A DNA stretch of 64,000 nt from Blautia hominis (lineage in GTDB: Bacteria; Bacillota; Clostridia; Lachnospirales; Lachnospiraceae), in contig NQOF01000003.1 of the NCBI GenBank assembly GCA_002270465.1, positions 496,001 to 560,000 of the forward strand. The letters are read 5' to 3'. Below, one piece after another: positions 9,333-17,034 of the stretch. Position 1 is the stretch's first letter, and the number at the start of each line of letters is the position of its first letter. The notes below the pieces were generated by a model. That model was not told the origin of the DNA. It ran no database searches and was given only the letters and a program-made list of their open reading frames with translations. The translations under genes were made by a program, and so were the position numbers.

Positions 9333-9443
9333 ACCGTTACGCATCCAGCCATTAAGAATCGTTTCACGATGGGCCGGATAAAGCTGGCACTACTTTTTCG
9401 TACGGTCAGCACAGTAAATGCGCAGACCTGTCTGAACTGTTAC
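9312..9443. repeat. MITE-like element with perfect 15-bp terminal inverted repeats
   Basis: Ends are GTAACAGTTCAGACA and its exact reverse complement; length 132 bp. The inside holds further pairing segments and the sequence TACGGTCAGCACAGTAAATGCGCAGACC, the reverse complement of the motif shared with copies near 49.1 and 52.4 kb. No open frame of its own. It overlaps the 3' end of the upstream GH2 gene and provides its stop codon. Mobility by a transposase in trans is inferred; the structure may also act as a 3' mRNA hairpin. Confidence 0.8.
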
Positions 9444-9512
9444 GAAAAATCAGCTATAGGAAAGAACATATAGGGCAGCGGCGGGATTGTCGACTGTGGA
9501 GAGGGGAAGCAG

Positions 9513-11951
9513 ATGAAACGCATTTTAATAAGGAAAGAATGGAAACTACAGGGGCCGGATGAAAAAGAGCTGGAAATAAAAGAAATGCCGAGTCAGGTCC
9601 ATGATATTCTGCTGGATCATCAATTGATTTCCAATCCGAATATTACAGGGATCAATCAAGATCAATGGATTGGGGAGACACAATGGTGTTACAGAACAGA
9701 GTTTGAGGTGGAAGATAGTTCGGGAGAATGGAACCTTCGTTTTCAGGGGCTTGATACATTTGTTGATATATATCTGAACAATGAACTGGCAGGGGAAAAC
9801 AAAAGTGTGTATATGCCCTTGGTTATTGAAAAAGTTCCCTGTATGAAGAAGGAAAATGTCCTGGAATTGAGAGTGAATCCACCCAGGCCCGAGCTTGAGA
9901 AGATTTCACTTCCGGAAAAATACAAAGACAGAGTACCGGAATTCTGTAAAGCCAGGGTTTTCCGCTCCGGCTATCATGAGTTTTCCGGACCAAAACCGGA
10001 TCTGATCCGAATGGGAGTTTACGGAGATATTTATCTGGAAAAGGTGGAGCAGGATGGAATCCGGGAAGGGGTTATGGATATCAGCTTGGGAGAAAATTGG
10101 GAGGAGGGGCGCGTGCGGGTCGACTTTTCTTATTTTCATCCCCAGACGGATCGGATGCTGGAGTATAGGATAACAGATATGCAGGGAGATCTTGTATGTG
10201 AGGGTACAGAAAAAGCACATACGGAATATTTGGAGATCACTGTGCCGCATCCGAAATTATGGTGGCCGCGTTCTCACGGGGAAGCCAATCTTTACCATTT
10301 ACATGTGACAGAAAAGGTGGGAGAGGCTGTTCTGGATACTTATGAACGGCAGTTTGGTTTCCGAAGGATTGAAAAGAAAGGGGATATGGAATTTACGGTC
10401 AATGGCAGGCCGCTGAAACTATGGGGGGCAAACCTGGCACATGCAGATACCATGACCGGATGTTACGGCAGAGTGAAAGAGAAGCTGTATGGACTGCTGG
10501 ATTTGGCTGAAATGGGGAATTTCAACTGCCTCCGCATCTGGGGTGAGAGTGAGATCCTGGATGATGATTTTTATAATGCGTGTGACCGAAGGGGAATACT
10601 GCTGTGGCATGATTTTTACCTGGGTTTCCATATGTACAGTGAGGAGGAGGAAATGCTTTCCATGTGCAGACGGGAGGCGGAATATTTGGTGAAAAGACTG
10701 AAGCATCATCCATCTATCCTTCTCTGGTGCGGGGGAAATGAAATGTACTGGTCCCGGGATATGCAGTATGAGGGAGCGTATTGTTTTGGAGAAAAAATCT
10801 TCTGTGAAATTTTTCCGGAGGTTTGCCGGGAACTGGATGCCGGAAGATATTATCATATTTCCTCGCCGTCCGGAGGTGCATTTTCCAATGATCCGTCCGG
10901 AGGAGATACCCATGGATATACCCATCTGTGGTTTGTACCGGGAAGGGAATATCCGGTATTTCTAAGTGAAAACTGCAGAGTTTCGGCCCCTGAACTGAAA
11001 ACCATGAAAAGGATGATGGTGCCGGAGGAATTATGGCCTGCCGGGTATCAGAATATCAGTACCAAAAGAAAGCCCCTGGCCTGGCCAGAAACGTGGAATC
11101 TGCATAATACCAATGACGGGGCAGTTAAATTAGGGCCTGTGGAGCATTATTATGATGCGGAAAATGCGGAGGAACTTATTTACCGTATCGGCATGGCTCA
11201 CAGTGAGTATATCAGAAGAGATGTGGAGCGATTCCGGCGGGGAAGATCGGAGACCGATGCAGACAGGAAGCGGCAGACAAAAGGGCATCTGCTTTGGAAA
11301 TTCAATAATAACAGCAATATTATTTCTTACGGGGTTGTGGACTATTTTAATGAGCCTATGCGGGCATATTATGCTTTGAAGAGAGCCTACGAACCGTTTC
11401 AGATTTCTTTTTCTATTGGAAATCATATTACTTTGTGGGCTGTAAACGACACAGTCGGGAAAAAAGAAGGAAGTGTGAAAGTACAGCTTTTCAGCCTGAC
11501 AAAAAACAGGGTGGAACGTGAAATGACAATGCCATTTTTCTGCGGTCCCGATGAGTCAGTGCAGGTGGGGGATCTGGATGTTTTTGGACAGTTTAAAAAA
11601 GATTGTGTTCTTGCAGCGCGTGCAGTGGACGGGCAAGGCGAAATGCTGGCAGAAGCAGTGGATTATGCGGAAATGGAAAGAAGGATTTCTTTTCCGGACA
11701 GAGGAGAATTATCCTGCAGAGTTGAGGCGGGAATGCTTGTGCTGGAATCAGATACCTTTGCAAGATGTGTGGAACTGTGCGGAGGAGAAGACGGCCAAGA
11801 GTTTGGCTGGCTTTTTGAGGATAATTACTTTGACCTGCTTCCGGGAGTGGAGAAGAAGATTAAGGTTTACGGGAGACATGAGAAAGGAATCGTACAGGTC
11901 AAACCGTATTATTGGGAGAAGGGGATCACTGTCGATTATATGAAAAATTAA
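9513..11951 (+). CDS. Glycoside hydrolase family 2, beta-mannosidase-like (copy 3)
   Basis: 812-residue cytoplasmic enzyme, third of the tandem GH2 set. Acid/base E410 (LLWCGGNE), probable nucleophile E486 (FLSENCRVSAP); the region before the acid/base (RGILLWHDFYLGFHMY) differs from copy 1 (LLWQEFFCGH), so specificity may differ. AGGGGAAG lies 7 bases before ATG 9513. It is separated from copy 2 by the inverted-repeat element but shares its orientation, and a strong terminator follows it, so it ends the operon. Copies 1 and 3 look closer to each other (both have SEN and GDTHxYT) than to copy 2. Confidence 0.86.
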   Translation: MKRILIRKEWKLQGPDEKELEIKEMPSQVHDILLDHQLISNPNITGINQDQWIGETQWCYRTEFEVEDSSGEWNLRFQGLDTFVDIYLNNELAGENKSVYMPLVIEKVPCMKKENVLELRVNPPRPELEKISLPEKYKDRVPEFCKARVFRSGYHEFSGPKPDLIRMGVYGDIYLEKVEQDGIREGVMDISLGENWEEGRVRVDFSYFHPQTDRMLEYRITDMQGDLVCEGTEKAHTEYLEITVPHPKLWWPRSHGEANLYHLHVTEKVGEAVLDTYERQFGFRRIEKKGDMEFTVNGRPLKLWGANLAHADTMTGCYGRVKEKLYGLLDLAEMGNFNCLRIWGESEILDDDFYNACDRRGILLWHDFYLGFHMYSEEEEMLSMCRREAEYLVKRLKHHPSILLWCGGNEMYWSRDMQYEGAYCFGEKIFCEIFPEVCRELDAGRYYHISSPSGGAFSNDPSGGDTHGYTHLWFVPGREYPVFLSENCRVSAPELKTMKRMMVPEELWPAGYQNISTKRKPLAWPETWNLHNTNDGAVKLGPVEHYYDAENAEELIYRIGMAHSEYIRRDVERFRRGRSETDADRKRQTKGHLLWKFNNNSNIISYGVVDYFNEPMRAYYALKRAYEPFQISFSIGNHITLWAVNDTVGKKEGSVKVQLFSLTKNRVEREMTMPFFCGPDESVQVGDLDVFGQFKKDCVLAARAVDGQGEMLAEAVDYAEMERRISFPDRGELSCRVEAGMLVLESDTFARCVELCGGEDGQEFGWLFEDNYFDLLPGVEKKIKVYGRHEKGIVQVKPYYWEKGITVDYMKN

Positions 11952-11964
11952 AAAAGGTTATTGA

Positions 11965-12006
11965 GCCGGTGCGTGTTTCTGTGATGGGATGCGTATCGGT
12001 TTTTTT
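11965..12006 (+). terminator. Rho-independent terminator of the GH2 operon
   Basis: Arms GCCGGTGCGTGT and ATGCGTATCGGT form a 12-pair stem with several G-U pairs around a 12-base loop, directly followed by six T. It lies 14 bases after the last GH2 stop. Confidence 0.8.
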
Positions 12007-12092
12007 CTATGTTTTTTTGTATGGGTTTAATTGAGAGAAAATATCGGTTTTTGCGAAAAATACCAGGATATCATACTATTTCTGACGTAATA

Positions 12093-12587
12093 TTCTAAGA
12101 AATGCGGCAAGATGAATCGCAAAAAAAGTATTAACAAAATACTTATTTTTGTTTTTTGTCGTATCCTAGTTTAACGCTAAAAGCTGATAAAGTCAATATG
12201 CAAAAAAAATATAGCAGATTTTCAGTTGGCCTGGTGTTGTCTTTGGTAAAAATATATTTACGGGAGTTTTGGTTTATATGATTTCTTTTCGTAATCCATG
12301 ATTCTAAGGCAATTAAGGCAATTCTAAGGCATAAGAGAATGAAAGTTCCTTTAAAGCTCAAAGAAATTCTCTATAAGTGGTCAAAATAATGGTACATATT
12401 TATTAAATTCTCAATCTTATTTTATCTGTGTCTTATTTCCAAATGGAACTGGAATTAGATGTCTTTTTATACATCCACTTCTCTTTTAAGATCCCCTTAA
12501 TTTAAAATAAGTGGTCAGTAAAATGGTCAGATGCTTTAAAAGTGCCATTTTAGCCGGCTTTTTTCTATAATGCCGCATTTCTTAGAA
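12093..12587. repeat. Spacer bounded by an exact 17-bp inverted repeat, with IS-like direct repeats inside
   Basis: TTCTAAGAAATGCGGCA at 12093-12109 recurs as its exact reverse complement at 12571-12587. Between them there is no convincing gene. Contents: a weak AT stem with T-run (12126-12157); ATTCTAAGGCA twice (about 12300 and 12321); and a 21-base direct repeat starting ATAAGTGGTCA at 12373 and 12507 (18 of 21 identical), with a further ATGGTCAG at 12523. Repeated GTGGTCA motifs of this kind are known at the ends of IS21-family elements, so this may be the eroded end of one. The right 17-mer lies at the predicted transcription start of the TnpB-like gene and also forms a small hairpin there (CGCATTT/AAATGCG). 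Confidence 0.6.
12542..12571 (+). promoter_or_regulatory. Candidate promoter of the TnpB-like gene
   Basis: A perfect -10 box TATAAT (12566-12571) with a possible -35 GTGCCA (12542-12547) at 18-base spacing. The start of transcription would fall in the right copy of the 17-bp inverted repeat, which could serve as an operator. Confidence 0.45.
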
Positions 12588-12618
12588 AAATGCGACATAT
12601 GGAAAAACAGGTAAATGG

Positions 12619-13848
12619 ATGAAAACAGGATACTGCATTAAGACAATAAAATATCAGCTTCGATGTGCCCATCCGGAATGGTTTGCCAGTACAGAGAGGT
12701 ATTATCGGGAGGTTCTGAATTTTTATTATCACCTGCTTTTGCAGCGGGAGGAACTTTGGAATTTGAATTCTTTCCAGACACAGAGGGAATTGGAATGTCT
12801 GACAATAGAGGGCAGAGATGGAAGGCAGCCAGTATACCCCCTTCCGTTTACAAAAGTTCCGCTCTATTTCAGACGCTCTGCCATCAATAAAGCCATAGGA
12901 TGTCTGAAGAGTCATCTTGGCTTAAGCAAGTCTGTGGATAAAAAGGAAGAATTTAACCTGGTTCTGCCGGAAACCATAGAGGCGTCTCTCACCTATTTTA
13001 AAGGGATGTATCGGGAGTTTACGGACACAGGAATCACACTCAAAGTGTGGGACGGCAGCAGTTGGCACTGGATGGAATGCCGTTTGAAGGGAATTTCATT
13101 TCCGGAAAATGCAGTGATCTTATCCCCGTCAGTTGTTCTGGACGGCAAATTTAACTGGCTTCATGTTCCCATAAAACAGGAAACAACAGATGCCAGAAAT
13201 GCCAAAGAACGCATGAATAGCGGTGACAATATCTGCAGCATTCAATTTACAAATACAGATATTTTTGCCATGTGCTGTGTGCTGGACGGAGAAGGAAAAC
13301 AGTTGGCAGTCCGCACCTGCCGGGGCGGTGATGCATACCGCCATCAATGCAGACGTCTTCTGGATAAAATAAATTTTTCCAGACAATATACGGACAAAGA
13401 CAATGTAGAACTGCCAAACAAAAAATATTATATACATCTAAAGAACCTGTCTGAATACTATTCACACAAAGCAAGCCGTGAAATTGTGGACTTCTGTGTG
13501 GAAAAAGAGGTAAAAGTGATAGTCCTGCCCTTGTATGATGCTGATTTCAGCAGAATGGTACAATACCGTTCCGGAAATTTTACACCGTTGCATCTGAGCA
13601 ACAGGATAAGAGAGTATTTGAAGTATAAGGCATGGGAGGCAGGGATTATTGTACTGGAACACAGCGCAGATCATACAAGCAGCCAATGTGCCATATGCGG
13701 CGGAAATGTAAAAAAACAGGGAAGCCAATACTTATGTGAAAATGGTCATCAAGGCAGCCGCTTTCTGAACAGCGCCAGAAATCTCGGGAGAAAATGTCAG
13801 GAAGATTTCAGGAAAAAGAGAGGCTGTTTAAATAAAATTAAAAATTGA
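12619..13848 (+). CDS. TnpB-like protein lacking RuvC catalytic residues (TldR candidate)
   Basis: 409 residues with the TnpB/OrfB layout of IS200/IS605 elements: helical N-terminal domain (RRSAINKAIGCLKSHLG), wedge-like beta part, split RuvC, and a Zn ribbon (C357, C360, C373, H377) before RuvC-III. Active TnpB needs Asp-Glu-Asp. Here the RuvC-I Asp is Gln (CSIQFTNTD, Q209), RuvC-II reads VIVLPLYDADF with no Glu at the usual place, and RuvC-III reads SRFLNSARNLG with Phe382 for Asp. It should therefore bind RNA and DNA but not cut. Known nuclease-dead TnpB homologues (TldR) are RNA-guided repressors; that role is inferred here. ATG 12619 overlaps the stop of a seven-codon frame (12599-12622) as ATGA. 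No TnpA lies nearby. A structured RNA candidate follows, then the polysaccharide operon. Confidence 0.75.
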   Translation: MKTGYCIKTIKYQLRCAHPEWFASTERYYREVLNFYYHLLLQREELWNLNSFQTQRELECLTIEGRDGRQPVYPLPFTKVPLYFRRSAINKAIGCLKSHLGLSKSVDKKEEFNLVLPETIEASLTYFKGMYREFTDTGITLKVWDGSSWHWMECRLKGISFPENAVILSPSVVLDGKFNWLHVPIKQETTDARNAKERMNSGDNICSIQFTNTDIFAMCCVLDGEGKQLAVRTCRGGDAYRHQCRRLLDKINFSRQYTDKDNVELPNKKYYIHLKNLSEYYSHKASREIVDFCVEKEVKVIVLPLYDADFSRMVQYRSGNFTPLHLSNRIREYLKYKAWEAGIIVLEHSADHTSSQCAICGGNVKKQGSQYLCENGHQGSRFLNSARNLGRKCQEDFRKKRGCLNKIKN

Positions 13849-13940
13849 TAAGTAATAATATTTATTAGGATGTATAAGTTGTTTTTGAAAAAAACAGATG
13901 AAGTAATTGGATATAGGTGTGTTTTTCACTCTTATATAGA

Positions 13941-14078
13941 TACCGGGAAACCGGAAAAGGGCAGATGCCAATGGCGTTTGTTCTTCGGTGGAATATCGCC
14001 GGCTGGCTTCATAAGGGGTCAGCAGAGAATTGTCCGTTCGCAGTTGGACAGACAATATTCAAAGTAATAAAAGAAAGA
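13941..14078 (+). ncRNA. Candidate guide RNA (omega-RNA-like) 3' of the TnpB-like gene
   Basis: A compact GC-richer island in an otherwise AT-rich 380-base spacer. Visible structure: CCGG-GAAA-CCGG (GNRA loop, 13943-13954); GCCA-AT-GGCG pairing with CGCC-GGC-TGGC across a loop; and TGTCC...GGACA inside ATTGTC...GACAAT (about 14029-14056). A hairpin a few bases before a TTCAA end (14058-14062) is the plan of IS200/IS605 right ends, where TnpB guide RNAs terminate their scaffold. The guide would then begin at 14063 (AGTAATAAAAGAAAGA). The remaining spacer to 14227 is A-rich with six AGTAA(A/T) motifs and no gene. An operon leader RNA of another type is the main alternative. Confidence 0.5.
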
Positions 14079-14227
14079 TATGAAAGTAAAGCAATAAAGA
14101 TGACGCAATAATAGTAAAGCGTTATAGAAGTAAACCAACAAAAATAAAGCAGTAAAAGTAAATGAAATAATTAAAAATCTGTAAAAAGAAAAGTTTTAAA
14201 AGTTTTGGAAATACGAGGGGAGATAAT

Positions 14228-16525
14228 ATGTGGCAGATAATCATTGTGCTGCTGCTTCTGCTGGTACTGTTCCTGTTTGTGATGGTATTTGCTTTGGCAA
14301 AGATCAATTCCGGGAACAGAAGGAGAGAGGATGATGAGCAGGAGGCGTTTATTCGAGGCGGTAAGGACGCGGGAAATGACATGGGGACAGGAAATGCCCC
14401 TGGCATGACCAGCGAAGAGGAGAGGAAATGGAAAGCGGCGCAGGTGAATGAGGAAAGAGACAGAGTACAGGAAGAACTGCTTCGCAAGGCCGGTAAAAAG
14501 AAAAAGGTCATGGAACACTGGCAGGCCATCGCCCTGTGGCTGATGCTATACGATATTGTAGCTGTGAATGCGGCTTATCTTTTGGCTTTATGGGTCAGGT
14601 TTGACTGCCGGTATTCTCTGATCCCGGATGTTTATCTGGGGGCGTTTTTGAAATTTGCACCATGGTATACGTTGTTCAGCATTGTGGTTTATTGGACGCT
14701 GAGGCTGTATAAGAGTGTCTGGCGGTTTGCCAGCTTCAGTGAGCTGTTCCGGATTGGGGCGGCTAACGTGGTCACCGGGCTGTTCCAGATTATTGGGATC
14801 ACCCTGATCTTTAAGAGGATGCCCATTTCTTATTATCTGTTTGGGATTATGCTGCAGTTTGTGTTTGCAGTGGCGGTGCGGTTTTCTTACCGGTTTATCC
14901 TGCTGGAGCGTAGCCGGAACAAACAGAGCGAGGAGGACGCAGTCCTTCACCGGGTCATGCTCATCGGAGCAGGGGCAGCGGGACAGATTATTATACGGGA
15001 TCTGAACCGGGCCAGCGAGGTGAAGGCAAAGGTCTGCTGTATCATAGACGATAACCCGAACAAGACGGGGCGTTACATAGAAGGGATCCCCATTGTTGGA
15101 AACCGGGATGACATCCTGCTGAGTGCAGAGAAATATAAGATCGACCAGATCCTGCTTGCGATCCCCAGCGCGTCCGCTGAGGAGAAGAGGGATATTTTAA
15201 ATATCTGCAAGGAGACAGGATGTGAGCTGAAGATACTTCCAGGCATTTACCAACTGGTGAATGGGGAAGTGGCGATCAGCAAGATGAAGAATGTGGCGGT
15301 GGAGGATCTGCTGGGAAGGGATCCGATCAAGGTCAATATGGAGGAGATTTTTAACGCGCTGCAAAATAAGACGATCCTGGTTACAGGCGGAGGAGGGTCT
15401 ATTGGCAGTGAGTTGTGCCGGCAGATCGCAGCGCATGGTCCGAAGCGGCTGGTCATCTTTGATATTTATGAGAATAATGCCTATGACATAGAGCAGGAGC
15501 TGAGGAGAAAGTATCCTAAGCTGGATCTGGTTGTTTTGATAGGGTCGGTGAGGGACAGTCGAAGGATCAACAGCGTGTTTGCCGAGTACAGGCCTGATGT
15601 GGTCTATCATGCGGCGGCCCATAAGCATGTGCCTTTGATGGAGACCAGCCCTTGTGAGGCTATCAAGAATAATGTTTTGGGAACATATAAGACTGCCAGC
15701 GCTGCTCTGCAGAGTGGGTGCGAGAAGTTTGTGCTGATCAGTACGGATAAGGCGGTCAATCCTACAAATATTATGGGAGCCAGCAAGAGGCTTTGTGAGA
15801 TGGTGATCCAGACCATGGACAGGCTGAGCAAGCAGGGGATGCCGGTTGTTTTGCCGGATTTGAACGGACATGATGGTGATGCAGATTATGGAATGGCTGC
15901 AGCTACCAGGGAAAGATTTTCCGAACAGGAAGAGAACCAGAGGAAGCCTACGGATTTTGTAGCGGTTCGGTTTGGAAATGTTTTGGGAAGTAACGGATCT
16001 GTGATCCCGCTTTTTAAGAAACAGATCGAAGCGGGCGGGCCGGTCACGGTCACCCATCCGGATATCATCCGGTATTTTATGACCATACCGGAGGCGGTGA
16101 GTCTTGTATTGCAGGCGGGAACCTATGCCAAAGGCGGAGAGATATTTGTACTGGATATGGGGGCGCCGGTAAAAATCGATACGCTGGCAAGGAACTTGAT
16201 AAAGCTGTCGGGGTATAAGCCGGACGTAGATATATCGGTTGTGTATACGGGGCTGCGGCCTGGGGAGAAGCTTTATGAAGAGAAGCTGATGGCGGAGGAA
16301 GGGATGAAGACTACGCCGAATAGGCTGATACATATTGGGAAGCCGATTCTGTTTGATCTTGAGAAGTTTTTGGGGGACTTGGAGGAGTTGGCGGAGGCAA
16401 GTTATAACAATATGGAAGATGTTTGTAAGTTGGTGGAGAAAGTGGTGCCAACTTATAAACAGGATAAAGATGGAATGAGACTAGCTCATTCGTTGAGTTT
16501 GAAACGATGGGCTCAGCGAGGTTGA
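14228..16525 (+). CDS. Membrane-bound nucleotide-sugar 4,6-dehydratase (CapD/PglF/WbpM family)
   Basis: 765 residues. Converts a UDP-HexNAc (usually UDP-GlcNAc) to the 4-keto-6-deoxy sugar, the first step to bacillosamine-type or other dideoxy sugars. After four membrane segments (about 100-225) come a first Rossmann fold (MLIGAGAAGQ, 244-252) and the catalytic one (TGGGGSIGSE, 386-395) with the family triad Asp507, Met516, Lys520 in STDKAVNPTNIMGASKR. Two oddities: an extra N-terminal membrane helix plus a charged linker of about 95 residues, and an insertion around 545-572 (DGDADYGMAAATRERFSEQEE) before the VRFGNVLGS motif. GGGGAG precedes ATG 14228. It opens the polysaccharide locus; an aminotransferase partner is not found in the window. 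Confidence 0.9.
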   Translation: MWQIIIVLLLLLVLFLFVMVFALAKINSGNRRREDDEQEAFIRGGKDAGNDMGTGNAPGMTSEEERKWKAAQVNEERDRVQEELLRKAGKKKKVMEHWQAIALWLMLYDIVAVNAAYLLALWVRFDCRYSLIPDVYLGAFLKFAPWYTLFSIVVYWTLRLYKSVWRFASFSELFRIGAANVVTGLFQIIGITLIFKRMPISYYLFGIMLQFVFAVAVRFSYRFILLERSRNKQSEEDAVLHRVMLIGAGAAGQIIIRDLNRASEVKAKVCCIIDDNPNKTGRYIEGIPIVGNRDDILLSAEKYKIDQILLAIPSASAEEKRDILNICKETGCELKILPGIYQLVNGEVAISKMKNVAVEDLLGRDPIKVNMEEIFNALQNKTILVTGGGGSIGSELCRQIAAHGPKRLVIFDIYENNAYDIEQELRRKYPKLDLVVLIGSVRDSRRINSVFAEYRPDVVYHAAAHKHVPLMETSPCEAIKNNVLGTYKTASAALQSGCEKFVLISTDKAVNPTNIMGASKRLCEMVIQTMDRLSKQGMPVVLPDLNGHDGDADYGMAAATRERFSEQEENQRKPTDFVAVRFGNVLGSNGSVIPLFKKQIEAGGPVTVTHPDIIRYFMTIPEAVSLVLQAGTYAKGGEIFVLDMGAPVKIDTLARNLIKLSGYKPDVDISVVYTGLRPGEKLYEEKLMAEEGMKTTPNRLIHIGKPILFDLEKFLGDLEELAEASYNNMEDVCKLVEKVVPTYKQDKDGMRLAHSLSLKRWAQRG

Positions 16526-16626
16526 GAGTCTTGTTTATAAAAAGGCAATCATGCAGTTGCTTTGTCTGTGAATACTGTTACTTTGCATCTGACAGAAGAA
16601 ATTGCTGGAGAGATGATAAACGGAAA

Positions 16627-16762
16627 GTTACTGTTCACCCCATTGCACGGCACCCGAGCAGTTAAAGTGATGGAGCCTAGTCATATCTGGGTCCTCGCTG
16701 CAGGTGACTTAAAATGACCTAGATGCCGTTACTAGCGCGGCCCCAGGATCGTGAATAGTAAC
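16627..16762. repeat. Inverted-repeat element, GTTACTGTTCAC type
   Basis: 136 bp bounded by GTTACTGTTCAC and GTGAATAGTAAC (11 of 12 positions complementary). The termini resemble those of the GTAACWGTTCAG elements elsewhere in the window but the interior is different. No open frame. It lies in the 660-base gap between the dehydratase and the acetyltransferase. Confidence 0.6.
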
Positions 16763-16878
16763 AACGGAAAGCCTGATACTGGTAAAGGAGCGCTTGATGG
16801 ATGAAATGTTACATAAAAGGATATGGCCTTTGGAGGAGCGGTGAATCAGGCGGTTTATGAAATGCTGTTTTGTGTTTG

Positions 16879-17034
16879 ATGATACAGAGTACGGGAATTG
16901 AAATATGGATTTGGGAGCATTTGAAGAATTTTGAATTGTTCCCCAATATTAGAGCTGGAGTAATAGGTCGCATCTATAGAAGTCCCGTTAAGATTGATGA
17001 ACGTAGAGCAATTTACGTAAGTATGATGCAGTGA
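16879..17034 (+). pseudogene. Short coding remnant of unknown origin
   Basis: A 51-codon frame starting MIQSTGIEIWIWEHLKNFE and ending AIYVSMMQ. A second short frame overlaps its stop and runs on (17031-17099, VIIKDAAESREFLFNEYRRE). There is no ribosome site before either. Protein-like composition in two adjacent frames suggests the decayed tail of a gene broken by frameshift; I do not recognise the family. The rest of 16526-17184 holds only the inverted-repeat element and short broken frames. An aminotransferase would be expected between the PglF-like and PglD-like genes, but this fragment does not look like one. Confidence 0.3.

Noticed and set aside
12143-12361. 72-codon minus-strand gene in the spacer before the TnpB-like gene
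   Set aside because: Low-complexity AT-rich sequence, no ribosome site, no family-like features.
12619-13848. Ordinary mobile IS605-type transposon
   Set aside because: No TnpA gene, no clear left end with cleavage motif, and RuvC residues are missing, so an active element is unlikely.
13941-14062. Known riboswitch class (for example c-di-GMP type) before the polysaccharide operon
   Set aside because: A GNRA-capped hairpin is present, but I could not match the conserved core of any riboswitch I know; position after a TnpB-like gene and the TTCAA end fit a guide RNA better.
14122-14529. Minus-strand frame across the dehydratase start
   Set aside because: Ser/Leu-rich translation of the complement of a Glu/Arg-rich coding region, half of it in the spacer; a shadow.
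15197-16333. 378-codon minus-strand frame inside the dehydratase gene
   Set aside because: Arg/His/Ile-rich antisense shadow of a well-supported gene; no start signals.
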